Source of the DNA: Flavobacterium fragile
GTDB taxonomy: Bacteria > Bacteroidota > Bacteroidia > Flavobacteriales > Flavobacteriaceae
Assembly (NCBI RefSeq): GCF_023634865.1
Contig: NZ_JAMLJN010000005.1
Span: 1-64,000 of the forward strand
Length of the DNA: 64,000 nucleotides
Direction of reading: 5' to 3'
The notes under the pieces are model-generated. The model made no database searches, was not told where the DNA came from, and was given only the letters and a program-made list of their open reading frames with translations. The first letter of the stretch is position 1, and each line of letters opens with the position of its first letter. A program made the position numbers and the translations under genes. Positions 15,025-23,474 of the stretch are shown one piece after another.

Positions 15025-15438
15025 ATGAAATCAATTTCTCTCTTTTTAGTTTTCTTTGTACTTTTTGGATGTGATAAATCTCGAACTAATAATGGTCAAG
15101 ATTTTATTGGAATTTGGGAAAGCAATGACGAACTTAAAATAAAATTAGAAATTAAAGAACAGTATAGAGGAGGAAAAAAAGTTGAAGATAGGTATGAATT
15201 GAAAATCATTAAAGGTAAATCAAAACTACCAAAATACTATATTCAAGAAGGGCAATACAATTACCAACTCGTTACAGCAGATCCGCAGTACAATTTCCAT
15301 CCTTTTATGGAGTTCATTCATAAAAACTCTTTTGGCGATACCATTCCCTACTTAGGACTTGACAAGAAAAATAATGTCTTAAAAAGAAGATATCGCATAA
15401 AAGAGATTCCTGAAATTGAATTTAACAGAGTCGAGTAG
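15025..15438 (+). CDS. Cassette 19: small lipoprotein
   Basis: A 137-residue lipoprotein. The signal peptide MKSISLFLVFFVLFGC ends in a lipobox (LFGC, Cys16). The mature part starts with DFIGIWESNDELKIKLEI, a typical start of lipocalin-like or DUF-type periplasmic beta barrels, and continues with strand pairs (KYYIQEGQYNYQLVTAD). The start at 15025 excludes codons inside attC18. Ligand unknown. Confidence 0.7.
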   Translation: MKSISLFLVFFVLFGCDKSRTNNGQDFIGIWESNDELKIKLEIKEQYRGGKKVEDRYELKIIKGKSKLPKYYIQEGQYNYQLVTADPQYNFHPFMEFIHKNSFGDTIPYLGLDKKNNVLKRRYRIKEIPEIEFNRVE

Positions 15439-15480
15439 TTTCATTTTGAAATTTATAAAATAATCAAATTAAAAAACTAC

Positions 15481-15618
15481 GGCTAACAACGGTTTGCTTC
15501 AATGGCTACTTCCGGATTTTCCTACGGAAAATCCGCTGCTGAATGGAATGTTTTGTTATATTTGTAATGGCTTGGTGCTGGTTCAACGCCACTGAGAGCA
15601 AGCCGCAGAACGTTGGTG
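15481..15618 (+). repeat. attC19 (family 1)
   Basis: Left core GGCTAAC, right core GTTGGTG. -7 box TATATTTG at 15557-15564. Closes cassette 19. Confidence 0.9.
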
Positions 15619-15665
15619 GTAATTTTGACCAACGAAACGAAAAAAAACTTAAAACAATTAAATAA

Positions 15666-16493
15666 ATGAAAAAAATAATTCTTCTAATTACTATTCTATT
15701 TAATTATAACGTAATGGTATCGCAAACTTACACTTCGAATAGTGGTTTAATAAATTTAAATTTAGGCAACAAATATGAAGAAGCAGAAATTACATACTCT
15801 GACAATACAAAAGTCAAGGGTTATATTAATGGCTTTATCGAGAATAATTCAATAGAAGTTGGTTTGGGTTTAGATTATTTTGACAAGCTTGAAGACCAAT
15901 TAAACCTTGATGACAAAAAATTTCATTTTAAAAAAGAAATTAATGACAAACCAATTATATTAACCCAAGATAAAATAAAAAGCATAAGTGTTGTTGTTAA
16001 CAATGTTACCAAAACTTACTATTTACTTAAAATTAAGAGTGTAGATAAGAAAAAAAATATTGTTGATTTAGATAGAAAAGTTTGGTTGCCATTGTTAAAG
16101 GATAGTGAGAAAATTAAGATTTTTGGTTTTAATCTGTTTATAAATAATAGATATGTACATACTTATACGTATTTGAGTAATGATGATGAATACGCTTTAA
16201 AGCCAACAGACAAATCATTTATTAGTTCTGATGCAATAATTGAATCTTATCAAATTATGTTAAAATTTATTTTTAACGATTGTGACAAAATAAAACCCTT
16301 GATTGAAGAATTTACCAACAAAGAAAATGCAAAGAAAAAATATGCAGAATTGCAACTTCAAATTAAAGCAGTCAAAAAGGAAAAAGATTTAACAAAAGTT
16401 GAAGAGAAAAATAAAATATTAAAATTAAACGAAGATTATTTTACAGAACCATATGTAAAAATGATTGAAGAATATAAAAAATCTTGTAAATAA
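15666..16493 (+). CDS. Cassette 20: secreted hypothetical protein
   Basis: A 275-residue protein with a signal peptide (residues 1-20, ending near VSQ). Residues 25-120 are strand-rich (GYINGFIENNSIEVGLGLDY); the C-terminal third (about 205-255) is a long lysine/glutamate helix likely to form a coiled coil (KKKYAELQLQIKAVKKEKDL). No enzyme motif. Similar secreted proteins are common in Flavobacteriia, often with unknown surface roles. Confidence 0.66.
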   Translation: MKKIILLITILFNYNVMVSQTYTSNSGLINLNLGNKYEEAEITYSDNTKVKGYINGFIENNSIEVGLGLDYFDKLEDQLNLDDKKFHFKKEINDKPIILTQDKIKSISVVVNNVTKTYYLLKIKSVDKKKNIVDLDRKVWLPLLKDSEKIKIFGFNLFINNRYVHTYTYLSNDDEYALKPTDKSFISSDAIIESYQIMLKFIFNDCDKIKPLIEEFTNKENAKKKYAELQLQIKAVKKEKDLTKVEEKNKILKLNEDYFTEPYVKMIEEYKKSCK

Positions 16494-16500
16494 AAACTAC

Positions 16501-16635
16501 CACCAACACAGGTTTTACGCTATTGCGGGTTTCGGGCTAAATTTAAAGTTAGTTTTGTATCTTTAAAGTCAGTGCAAAACCGAAAGTTTCGGCTTACTTA
16601 ATCCGCAACAGACGTAAAGCCTGGGAACTTTGTGC
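16501..16635 (+). repeat. attC20, right core mutated at the cleavage base
   Basis: Left core CACCAAC (16501-16507). The right core reads TTTGTGC (16629-16635), not GTTGTGC: the conserved G at 16629, the base next to the exchange point, is T. All other arrays bases fit an attC (arms GGTTTTACGCTATTGCGGG and CCGCAACAGACGTAAAGCC). Closes cassette 20. Confidence 0.85.
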
Positions 16636-16664
16636 GTAATTATAACAAACTAAATCAAATCAAA

Positions 16665-17093
16665 ATGGGATTATTTGACAGAAAAAAAGAAGAAAAATTA
16701 ACAGGTGAACCAGCATTATTTTTAATGGCTGCTTCTTTACTTCAAAATGGCGAACACCAAAAATCGCTTGAAGTTTTCAACAAGTTGATTTCGGAATATG
16801 TTTCAAATCGAGTAAATTTTAATGACGCTGAAATTGCAGAGCAAGATGCTATGATTTATTACAACAGGTCATTAGCAAAATATTATCTCAATGATATGCA
16901 AGGAGCAATTGATGATTTAAAAATTTCTGTAAGCATAAGCGAATTAAATCAAGCATATTACCAGTTATTTGTGATTTACCACAATCAAGATAAACCACAA
17001 GAAGGAATTGACTATTTGGTAAAATCATATAAGCTCGGGAATAAAGAAGCGGAGAACATTTTAAGGCAAAACACTAATTATTTCAATCAATAA
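16665..17093 (+). CDS. Cassette 21 gene 1: TPR-repeat protein
   Basis: A 142-residue soluble helical protein. Residues 18-45 (ALFLMAASLLQNGEHQKSLEVFNKLI), 60-90 (AMIYYNRSLAKYYLNDMQGAIDDLK) and 95-128 (QAYYQLFVIYHNQDKPQEGIDYLVK) are consecutive TPR-like helix pairs. TPR proteins act as protein-binding adaptors. It is the first of three genes with overlapping stop/start codons (TAATG at 17091-17095), so the three are co-translated. The start at 16665 avoids a GTG inside the attC core. Confidence 0.75.
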   Translation: MGLFDRKKEEKLTGEPALFLMAASLLQNGEHQKSLEVFNKLISEYVSNRVNFNDAEIAEQDAMIYYNRSLAKYYLNDMQGAIDDLKISVSISELNQAYYQLFVIYHNQDKPQEGIDYLVKSYKLGNKEAENILRQNTNYFNQ

Positions 17094-17701
17094 TGAGAAT
17101 AGATTTAAGAAATCAGCTTGCAGAAGGAATGAACAACTTGCAAGCTTGGCGAAGTAGATATAGTAAAAGTGAATATGGAGAGAAGGTACTTCTAAATGTA
17201 TTCTACAGAAAGTATTCAACTTTATTTATGTGGGACAAAATTCAAAATTCATTTCAAAAGAAAATGTTTGGTGGAAATAAAGTTTTGTGGAGTGACTTCA
17301 ATGAGGGCTTTCGTGAAATGATGACTTTATACCAAAATCAATCAATGAAAACACAGCCAATATTGTTACAATTGCTATCTGAAAAAAGCAGCAATATGGT
17401 TGGTAGTGTTTCCTATGCTGGATTCGCTGATAAAATTAAAGGAGCAAGACAAGGTAACAATTCTGACATTGAAGAAATAGAATTTACATATTTACACTAC
17501 CTATTGAATGACCAACTTATTTTGATGTGGAGTGCGTTTGGAGGAACAGGACTTTCTAAAATAGATGCTTTGGCTCAAATGTCAGGAGTTATAATTGCTG
17601 AAACCGATATGTCAGAATATGGAAAAGTTGAAAACATAATTGGTCAATTATGTACAGGTCCATATTTACACGAAAATTATAATCCATTACCACCATTATA
17701 A
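17093..17701 (+). CDS. Cassette 21 gene 2: hypothetical protein
   Basis: A 202-residue soluble protein. It is mostly helical (NQLAEGMNNLQAWRSRYSK), with a central DKIKGARQGNNSD loop and a C-terminal FGGTGLSKIDALAQMSGV, and ends in a proline-rich LPPL. Start and stop overlap both neighbours by one base, so it is the middle gene of a tightly coupled operon. No family recognised. It may form a complex with the TPR protein and the large downstream protein. Confidence 0.65.
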   Translation: MRIDLRNQLAEGMNNLQAWRSRYSKSEYGEKVLLNVFYRKYSTLFMWDKIQNSFQKKMFGGNKVLWSDFNEGFREMMTLYQNQSMKTQPILLQLLSEKSSNMVGSVSYAGFADKIKGARQGNNSDIEEIEFTYLHYLLNDQLILMWSAFGGTGLSKIDALAQMSGVIIAETDMSEYGKVENIIGQLCTGPYLHENYNPLPPL

Positions 17702-18879
17702 TGGATGAAACAGTTGACAAAGGTCTAAAATTAAGTCTTGGACTACTCTTCTCGATTCCAGAATTTGAGGATTTCTACAAAAACTATTCTCAAGAAAAAA
17801 AGATTGAGGGTAAAAATGGTTTTTATTTGTTAATTGAATTTTTTAGAGAAAATCTATCCCAAAAGAGAGAGTTATCGCCAGAAGAAGATATACTGCTAAA
17901 ACATATTTTTGAATGCACGGAAAATGAAATTTATGCGAATAGTGCTTTAAAAATTTCAATTGTAAATAAGTTGCAAATACCCAATGAAGATTTTCTAAAA
18001 GAATTTCAAACTGACTTTCAAGCAATAAAAACAGGCGACTTATCTTTTGAAGAAATAAATAAAGGGAAGTACAAAACAGTAAAAGAATATATTTCTTTAC
18101 ACGGTGTTGATGGAAAAGGATTGTCAGAATTATATGAAAAATATAAGGACTTTAATCACCCATATATTTATGATTTAATCTCAGAACCAATTATTCAAGC
18201 AAAAAACTACTCGAATGGAATAGCGGTTCTAAAAAAATCTCTTAAATACGCTTTACGTTATCCAAATTATTTTTGGCATAGTTTGCGAGGTGTAGATGCG
18301 TGTGCTACGTCTTTATATCGAATTCAGTTTTTATTGGGATATGACGGTTTTAGGGAAATTGAAAAGTCAATTGAAAACTTCGAAATCAAATTATTAAAAT
18401 TAATCTTCCTATACCTTTCAAGAGTTATCTATATGAGTGAGGGCAATTTACTCTCTATTGATGCATATTCAAACAGGGCAAGAATTGTAAGGGATTATGG
18501 CTACCAATTTATGGTAATTTTTGGAATAGGTGTGATACCAGATATTCAATATATTTCTGATAAATATTTGGCTTACACAACAGCAACAAAAAATAATTTA
18601 GTCGGACAACCCTTTATTCAACTAATGTGGGACAGTATGAAAATGTATCGACACGGTTCACATATTCCAAATAATTCAGGAGGATATCAAGAAACTGAAG
18701 ATGCAACGTGGATGCAGTTAGTACAAAGAGGACATTTGAGAAGTATAAATCTTTCCGAGAAAATTTTGAAAGAATTTGAAAATTTTGAACTGAATTTTAC
18801 GAACTCAGAAATTGATTTAATCTGTGAAGTAGCACTAAAAAAGAATATAATAACTACGCACAACAGTGGTTTTGCGTAA
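17701..18879 (+). CDS. Cassette 21 gene 3: large hypothetical helical protein
   Basis: A 392-residue, all-helical, soluble protein and the largest unknown in the array. Recognisable only by composition: KNGFYLLIEFFRENL, HSLRGVDACATSLYRIQF, SNRARIVRDYGYQFMVIFG and MWDSMKMYRHGSHIPN. No catalytic signature is certain. The frame runs through the left core of attC21 (18858-18864) and stops at 18879, so the last eight residues (TTHNSGFA) are encoded by the site. Operon structure implies a joint function with the TPR and 202-residue proteins. Confidence 0.65.
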   Translation: MDETVDKGLKLSLGLLFSIPEFEDFYKNYSQEKKIEGKNGFYLLIEFFRENLSQKRELSPEEDILLKHIFECTENEIYANSALKISIVNKLQIPNEDFLKEFQTDFQAIKTGDLSFEEINKGKYKTVKEYISLHGVDGKGLSELYEKYKDFNHPYIYDLISEPIIQAKNYSNGIAVLKKSLKYALRYPNYFWHSLRGVDACATSLYRIQFLLGYDGFREIEKSIENFEIKLLKLIFLYLSRVIYMSEGNLLSIDAYSNRARIVRDYGYQFMVIFGIGVIPDIQYISDKYLAYTTATKNNLVGQPFIQLMWDSMKMYRHGSHIPNNSGGYQETEDATWMQLVQRGHLRSINLSEKILKEFENFELNFTNSEIDLICEVALKKNIITTHNSGFA

Positions 18880-18989
18880 TGGCGGGTTTAGTGCGAAATT
18901 CAAGTTCAGTTTTTCAATTGAACTTTAGTGCGAAATCGAAAGTTTCGTCTTCGAAATCCGCCACTACGCAAAGCCACAAAACGTTATAG
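18858..18989 (+). repeat. attC21 (family 5)
   Basis: Left core GCACAAC, right core GTTATAG. Arms AGTGGTTTTGCGTAATGGCGG / CCGCCACTACGCAAAGCCAC pair almost fully. Loop shares ATTCAAGTTCAGTTTTTCAA with attC25. Closes the three-gene cassette 21 (start TTGTGCGTA, end TACGCACAAC). Confidence 0.87.
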
Positions 18990-19014
18990 GGCATTATAAA
19001 CCTACACACAGATA

Positions 19015-19311
19015 ATGAGCTTGAAAGGACAAACGGTTAGAATAATAGTAAGTGAACCTTGGGATTGGGAAGAAAATCTTTTTGGGACTATCTTATCTGA
19101 CCGTGGCGGTGATAAGTTATTGGTTAAGTTAACTAAACCTATAAAAGGCAACAAATTGACAAGCGACTTAATAGAACTTAAACCAAGATATGAAAAGGAA
19201 ACATTTAAACCGCTTGGTCAATATTATTCGGTGACTGTCGGTGGTTCATTAGTAAGAGAAGAGAATGATGAATTTGACTACATAATTATTGGCAGTGTAA
19301 CACTTGATTAA
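19015..19311 (+). CDS. Cassette 22 gene 1: hypothetical protein
   Basis: A 98-residue beta-rich protein (MSLKGQTVRIIVSEPWDWE, LFGTILSDRGGDKLLVKL, YYSVTVGGSLV) with a small SH3-like or OB-like strand pattern. The next gene starts one base after its stop, so the two are co-expressed. No family recognised. Two small acidic proteins together in a cassette is a layout seen for immunity gene pairs, but this is inference. Confidence 0.64.
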   Translation: MSLKGQTVRIIVSEPWDWEENLFGTILSDRGGDKLLVKLTKPIKGNKLTSDLIELKPRYEKETFKPLGQYYSVTVGGSLVREENDEFDYIIIGSVTLD

Positions 19312-19312
19312 A

Positions 19313-19738
19313 ATGACAATACTTGAACTACATACAAAATTGAAGAGCGTTGGAATTAATGATAACCAATACTTTCTTCACGGACTTTATGGTTCAGCGG
19401 ACGACAATGAAAAATTATCCTTGACTATAAAGAAAGGAAAGTTTACACTTGAATATGAAACCTATTTCAAAGAGCGTGGCGAAAAGCATTCTGTAAGAAC
19501 ATTTTATTCAGAAGAAGAAGCTTGTGAGTACATTTATAAAAAGCTAACTAACGAGCAGACTTATACTCGCATTCAAAATATTGAAGGCCTTTCAGGAATG
19601 ACAGTTAATGAAAGACTTTATGTAAGTGGTTTAATGGATGAATTTGACAAAGTAAAAACCACGAATAAAAGTAGGGCAAAAGAAATATTAAGATGGTTAA
19701 GAGTGGACGAACCTTCAATTGAAATGATTATAAAATGA
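19313..19738 (+). CDS. Cassette 22 gene 2: hypothetical protein
   Basis: A 141-residue soluble protein. The N-terminal half is strand-rich (NQYFLHGLYGSADDNEKLSL, FTLEYETYFKERGEKHSVRTF), and the C-terminal half is helical (FDKVKTTNKSRAKEILRWLR). I use the ATG at 19313 rather than a TTG at 19304 that overlaps the preceding gene. Length and composition resemble polymorphic-toxin immunity proteins, but no family can be named. Confidence 0.66.
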   Translation: MTILELHTKLKSVGINDNQYFLHGLYGSADDNEKLSLTIKKGKFTLEYETYFKERGEKHSVRTFYSEEEACEYIYKKLTNEQTYTRIQNIEGLSGMTVNERLYVSGLMDEFDKVKTTNKSRAKEILRWLRVDEPSIEMIIK

Positions 19739-19760
19739 CCATTGAAGAAAGAAAAACGCC

Positions 19761-19892
19761 CTATAACAGCACCTACCCAAAAGTGGCGGATCAGTGGTTA
19801 AATCAAGCTTTGTACTTCTATGAAAGTTTGTGCTTAACAGAAAGTGAATCGCTTCAAAACCGCCACCTTCGGGTAGCTGCAAACCGTTATAG
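19761..19892 (+). repeat. attC22 (family 4)
   Basis: Left core CTATAAC, right core GTTATAG with ACC instead of AAC before it (AAACCGTTATAG). Related to attC8. Closes cassette 22. Confidence 0.85.
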
Positions 19893-19921
19893 CCAATACT
19901 TCATCAGGACGAAACCATAAA

Positions 19922-20245
19922 ATGAGCATTGAACAAAAAGATAAAATAGACTTCATTAGCACAACTCCAGAAAATAAAGTTGAGTTAACAATTTCAGATC
20001 ATTTAGAATGGGATGTGGAAAATAAGCATTTGCTCTTTTTACAAGATAAATTGAACGCATATTTAGATTTTATTCAAAACGGTCAAATTTTAGAGCATTA
20101 TCCGAATGTGGAAAATAATGGAATTATTATAAGTGTTGTTATGAAGTATCAGCCAAAAGAAGATTCACTTACTTTTCTATATCATTGTGAAAAGTTTATG
20201 GAAAAACAAGGTTTAGAATTTAAATGGAAAGTTATAGAAAAATAA
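19922..20245 (+). CDS. Cassette 23 gene 1: hypothetical protein (DUF6572-like)
   Basis: A 107-residue acidic protein: KDKIDFISTTPENKVELTISDHLEW, then LLFLQDKLNAYLDFIQNGQI and a C-terminal LTFLYHCEKFMEKQGLEFKW. This D.IDFI..........L.ISDHL.W...N.HL..LQ.K.N.Y..FI.SG.I pattern is one I associate with the DUF6572 family of small cytoplasmic proteins. Role unknown; family name given from memory with moderate confidence. Confidence 0.7.
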   Translation: MSIEQKDKIDFISTTPENKVELTISDHLEWDVENKHLLFLQDKLNAYLDFIQNGQILEHYPNVENNGIIISVVMKYQPKEDSLTFLYHCEKFMEKQGLEFKWKVIEK

Positions 20246-20278
20246 TAAAGAAACTCATTTGTTCAAGAACAGAAAAAC

Positions 20279-20458
20279 ATGACAAAACAGAAAGGAATAA
20301 TTTTATCATTTTGCTCAATAATATTGGGATTTGTATTGAATGGTTTAGCATGGACAATATTACCTGGACCAACATTTAGTACAATGGGATTATTAATTGG
20401 ATTAGGTTTATTCATTTTTGGTATTGTAATGTTTATTGCAAGTGTAAACAAAAATTAA
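20279..20458 (+). CDS. Cassette 23 gene 2: 59-residue two-helix membrane protein
   Basis: Reading the plus strand gives a complete 59-residue frame with two transmembrane helices (about residues 6-25, GIILSFCSIILGFVLNGLAW, and 36-55, MGLLIGLGLFIFGIVMFIAS) and a short loop with PGPTF. It begins MTKQK and ends in SVNKN. It lies 33 bases after gene 1. Small two-TM proteins in cassettes are common; function unknown. Confidence 0.65.
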   Translation: MTKQKGIILSFCSIILGFVLNGLAWTILPGPTFSTMGLLIGLGLFIFGIVMFIASVNKN

Positions 20459-20524
20459 AGCCGAAAATAACAGGAAAGTAGAAAAGGTAAATCGAAGTGG
20501 AAACAGAAAGTAAAAAAGTACTGG

Positions 20525-20688
20525 CTATAACAGCAGTTTGGCAAAATTGCTAGGCTTGGTTTTTATCTGTAAGCGTCAGTGCTTGCACTTCTTCTTCGAA
20601 GTAAGGTTTTTTCTTTCAAACTTTTCGGTATATTTGTGACCGTAACTAATTAATTGTCGCAACTTTGCCAAGCTGCAACACGTTGTGC
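20525..20688 (+). repeat. attC23 (family 6, long)
   Basis: Left core CTATAAC, right core GTTGTGC, 164 bp. Arms AGCAGTTTGGCAAAATTGC / GTCGCAACTTTGCCAAGCTGC. -7 box TATATTTG at 20629-20636. Shares the CTTTTCGGTATATTTGT stretch with attC26. Closes cassette 23. Confidence 0.85.
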
Positions 20689-20731
20689 GTCAGCTTATCC
20701 GAACTAAATGCGAAAAAATAATAATTAATAA

Positions 20732-21289
20732 ATGGAAGTGCTAGGTCATTTTATATTTGAACTTTTAAAAATAACTTTTTTAGGATTTGTTTATTCAACA
20801 GTTTTATATTACATATTTAAAATAATTCCAGAAAATAAAAAACCTCAACCCCTAAAATCTAAAAAAATACTTTGGTTATTTATTTCATCATTTCTTTTGT
20901 TTTATATGTTTACACCATATGGTAATCATGGACTTGGAGATAGCGCAAGAATTCCTATAAGTTATACTAAAGAAATAAATAACATAAATTGGACGAAATA
21001 TGGAATACTAAAAGGGATAAGAACAAACGATGGAAATGAAGTTGAATTGACTCATTTTAAAGTTAAAAACAATACTTTATGTGGTAATTTAAGTAGTGAT
21101 TTTTATGATTTTGAAAATGATTATTTCGTTTATGAAATTGATTCAGAAAAAATAGTTGAATTTAAAAATGAGATTGATTATAATAGATACGCTCAAAAAA
21201 ATAAATTACCAAAGTCAAACGAATTAAAAAGCTTTGAAGATAATTACAGAGATTATTGGAGTGGTTGGAGGTTTTTCCTTTTACCTTAA
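20732..21289 (+). CDS. Cassette 24: inner-membrane protein of unknown function
   Basis: A 185-residue protein with two transmembrane helices (about residues 6-31, FIFELLKITFLGFVYSTVLY, and 46-62, ILWLFISSFLLFYMFTP). A soluble C-terminal domain follows (WTKYGILKGIRTNDGNEVEL, DFENDYFVYEIDSEKIVEF). It ends in WSGWRFFLLP. No motif recognised. The tail could lie in the periplasm or cytoplasm. Confidence 0.66.
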   Translation: MEVLGHFIFELLKITFLGFVYSTVLYYIFKIIPENKKPQPLKSKKILWLFISSFLLFYMFTPYGNHGLGDSARIPISYTKEINNINWTKYGILKGIRTNDGNEVELTHFKVKNNTLCGNLSSDFYDFENDYFVYEIDSEKIVEFKNEIDYNRYAQKNKLPKSNELKSFEDNYRDYWSGWRFFLLP

Positions 21290-21303
21290 TAATAAAGCCG
21301 CGC

Positions 21304-21441
21304 GCACAACAGCGGTTTGCTTCAATGGCTACTTCCGGATTTTCCTACGGAAAATCCGCTGCTGAATGGAATGTTTTGTTATATTTGTAATGGCTTGGTG
21401 CTGGTTCAACGCCACTGAGAGCAAGCCGCAGAACGTTATGC
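21304..21441 (+). repeat. attC24 (family 1)
   Basis: Left core GCACAAC, right core GTTATGC. -7 box TATATTTG at 21380-21387, about 90 bases upstream of arsA. Closes cassette 24. Confidence 0.9.
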
Positions 21442-21475
21442 CTCACCCTATTAGACGACATTTGAACAAGATAAA

Positions 21476-23254
21476 ATGACTGATATAAAAACAAAATATT
21501 TATTCTTTACTGGAAAAGGCGGAGTTGGAAAAACATCTCTTGCTTGTGCGACAGCAGTGGAAATGGCCGATGCAGGAAAAGTAGTTCTTCTCGTGAGCAC
21601 CGACCCAGCCTCCAACTTAAAAGACGTATTAGAAAGCCAAGTTGACGAACATATAAAACAAGTAAATGGGACTGACCGACTTTTTGCTATCAATATCAAC
21701 CCTGAAAATTCAGCTGAAGAGTATCGAAATAGAGTCACACAACCTTTAGAAGGAATTGCAACAAAACCTGAAATTAAAAAAATCAGGGAAGACCTTTCCG
21801 GAGCATGTACTACTGAAATTGCATCGTTTGATGAGTTTTCCCGTTTTGTATCAGGAGAAACTGAAGGGGAAAAATTTGATGTGATTATTTTCGATACGGC
21901 ACCCACAGGTCACACCTTGCGACTACTTGAACTGCCTGCTGCCTGGTCGAGCTTTACTGAAGAAAATCCTGATGGAGCGTCTTGTTTGGGTCCAACTTCT
22001 GCATTGAAAAGCGGAAAAGAGAGATATCATACCGTAGTAAACAGACTAAGAGATGCATCTCTAACTAGTTTTTATATCGTTGCAAGGGCAGATAAAGCTT
22101 CATTAAAAGAAGCTTCGAGAACGAGCAATGAATTGAAAGAACTAGGGATGAGTAATCAACTCTTATACATTAACGGCGTTTTCAAAGCAATAGACAAAAA
22201 TGACTTGCTTGCTCAAAAAATCGAAGCAATGGGCAATGGGCAACTCAATTCAATTCCTGACAATTTGAAGACTTTGCCATTAAAGACCTTTCCGCTTTTG
22301 CCCTACAATGTGTTGGGAATTGTAAAACTACGTTCACTATTTAACTCAGAACTACAAAAATACATTTCAGAAAATAATCTACTGAAATCAGAAACGTCCA
22401 TTCAGGTATTAAAGGGAATAGACCAACTCGTGGATGAACTTTGCGCAAATCAACAATATGGCCTCATTATGACCATGGGCAAAGGTGGCGTGGGCAAAAC
22501 AATTGCCGCTTCTGCAATTGCAGTTTTACTCGCAAAAAAAGGCTATGAAGTTCTATTAACAACTACTGACCCTGCAGCACATATTCAAGATTTTATTGAA
22601 CAGTTGGGTGAACTGCCTTCAACATTAACCGTGGAACGCATTGACCCCAAAGCAGAAACACAACGGTACACAGAAAAAATATTAGAACATAAAGGGCAAG
22701 GACAATCCGATGAAGCTAAAAAGTTAATTCTCGAAGATTTAAAATCTCCCTGCACAGAAGAAGTTGCTGTTTTTCACGCATTCTCTAAAGCCATTTCTAT
22801 GGCAAAAAGAAAATTTGTTATAATGGACACAGCCCCTACTGGTCATACTCTTTTGTTATTAGACACGGCTGGTAGCTATCACCGCGACATTATGAGAAAC
22901 AATATTAATGCAGGTCGACTACGAACTCCGTATATGTTGTTGCAAGACCAGACATTATCAAAAATAATTCTAGTTTCCTTACCAGAAACAACGCCAATGC
23001 GTGAAGTAGGAGACTTACAAAACGATTTAAAAAGAGCGAATATTCGACCTTACGCTTGGTTAATAAACCAAAGTCTTTCTATGCTTTCAGGAATTAGTGA
23101 CCCTTTACTTAAAAGTCGTGCAAATGCTGAAGTAGAAGTCATCAAAACAATAAAAACCGAATATGCTGACAGGACTTTTGGGATTCCATTTATTGCAGAA
23201 AAAAAATTACTTCCAGCGTTGTTAGACGAACATTTAAACATAGTAATAATTTGA
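21476..23254 (+). CDS. arsA: Cassette 25: arsenical pump-driving ATPase ArsA
   Basis: A 592-residue ArsA-type ATPase that powers arsenite and antimonite efflux with the membrane pump ArsB. Two homologous halves, each with a P-loop GKGGVGK(T/S): residues 13-20 and about 335-342, plus DTAPTGHT signature motifs at about 140-147 and 451-458. The three metalloid-binding cysteines are present: C111 (LSGACTTE), C170 (GASCLGP) and C426 (SPCTEE). Length fits E. coli R773 ArsA (583). The last ~20 residues (AEKKLLPALLDEHLNIVII) differ from the usual ending; they may be divergent or frameshifted. No arsB, arsC or arsR is present in the cassette, so the partner must lie elsewhere. Confidence 0.93.
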   Translation: MTDIKTKYLFFTGKGGVGKTSLACATAVEMADAGKVVLLVSTDPASNLKDVLESQVDEHIKQVNGTDRLFAININPENSAEEYRNRVTQPLEGIATKPEIKKIREDLSGACTTEIASFDEFSRFVSGETEGEKFDVIIFDTAPTGHTLRLLELPAAWSSFTEENPDGASCLGPTSALKSGKERYHTVVNRLRDASLTSFYIVARADKASLKEASRTSNELKELGMSNQLLYINGVFKAIDKNDLLAQKIEAMGNGQLNSIPDNLKTLPLKTFPLLPYNVLGIVKLRSLFNSELQKYISENNLLKSETSIQVLKGIDQLVDELCANQQYGLIMTMGKGGVGKTIAASAIAVLLAKKGYEVLLTTTDPAAHIQDFIEQLGELPSTLTVERIDPKAETQRYTEKILEHKGQGQSDEAKKLILEDLKSPCTEEVAVFHAFSKAISMAKRKFVIMDTAPTGHTLLLLDTAGSYHRDIMRNNINAGRLRTPYMLLQDQTLSKIILVSLPETTPMREVGDLQNDLKRANIRPYAWLINQSLSMLSGISDPLLKSRANAEVEVIKTIKTEYADRTFGIPFIAEKKLLPALLDEHLNIVII

Positions 23255-23275
23255 CATGCTGAAAGAAGGGCGAAG

Positions 23276-23409
23276 GCATAACACACGTTTGGCGTCATGC
23301 GGGGTGACGTGCTTACATTCAAGTTCAGTTTTTCAATTGGGCTTTAGTGCTGAGCTGACAGTTTTGTGCCCTGAAATCCCGCACGAAGCCAAGCGTGGGA
23401 ACGTTAGCA
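23276..23409 (+). repeat. attC25 (family 5)
   Basis: Left core GCATAAC, right core GTTAGCA. Arms ACACGTTTGGCGTCATGCGGG / CCCGCACGAAGCCAAGCGTG. Loop shares ATTCAAGTTCAGTTTTTCAA with attC21. Closes the arsA cassette (start TTATGCCTCACC, end AAGGCATAAC). Confidence 0.87.
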
Positions 23410-23474
23410 GTAATTTTTGCGTGACGAAAAGGTAAGACATTCAGGGATATTTATTTAATTTGTAGAAAAAAAAC

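Noticed and set aside
19735..19920. 61-residue ORF
   Set aside because: Almost entirely attC22 sequence; composition follows the hairpin arms.
20263..20451. 62-residue minus-strand ORF
   Set aside because: It is the shadow of the two-TM plus-strand gene at 20279-20458.
23190..23254. Frameshift at the end of arsA
   Set aside because: The ending is unusual, but the other frame reads a stop within about ten codons and gives no better ArsA end, so a frameshift cannot be shown.
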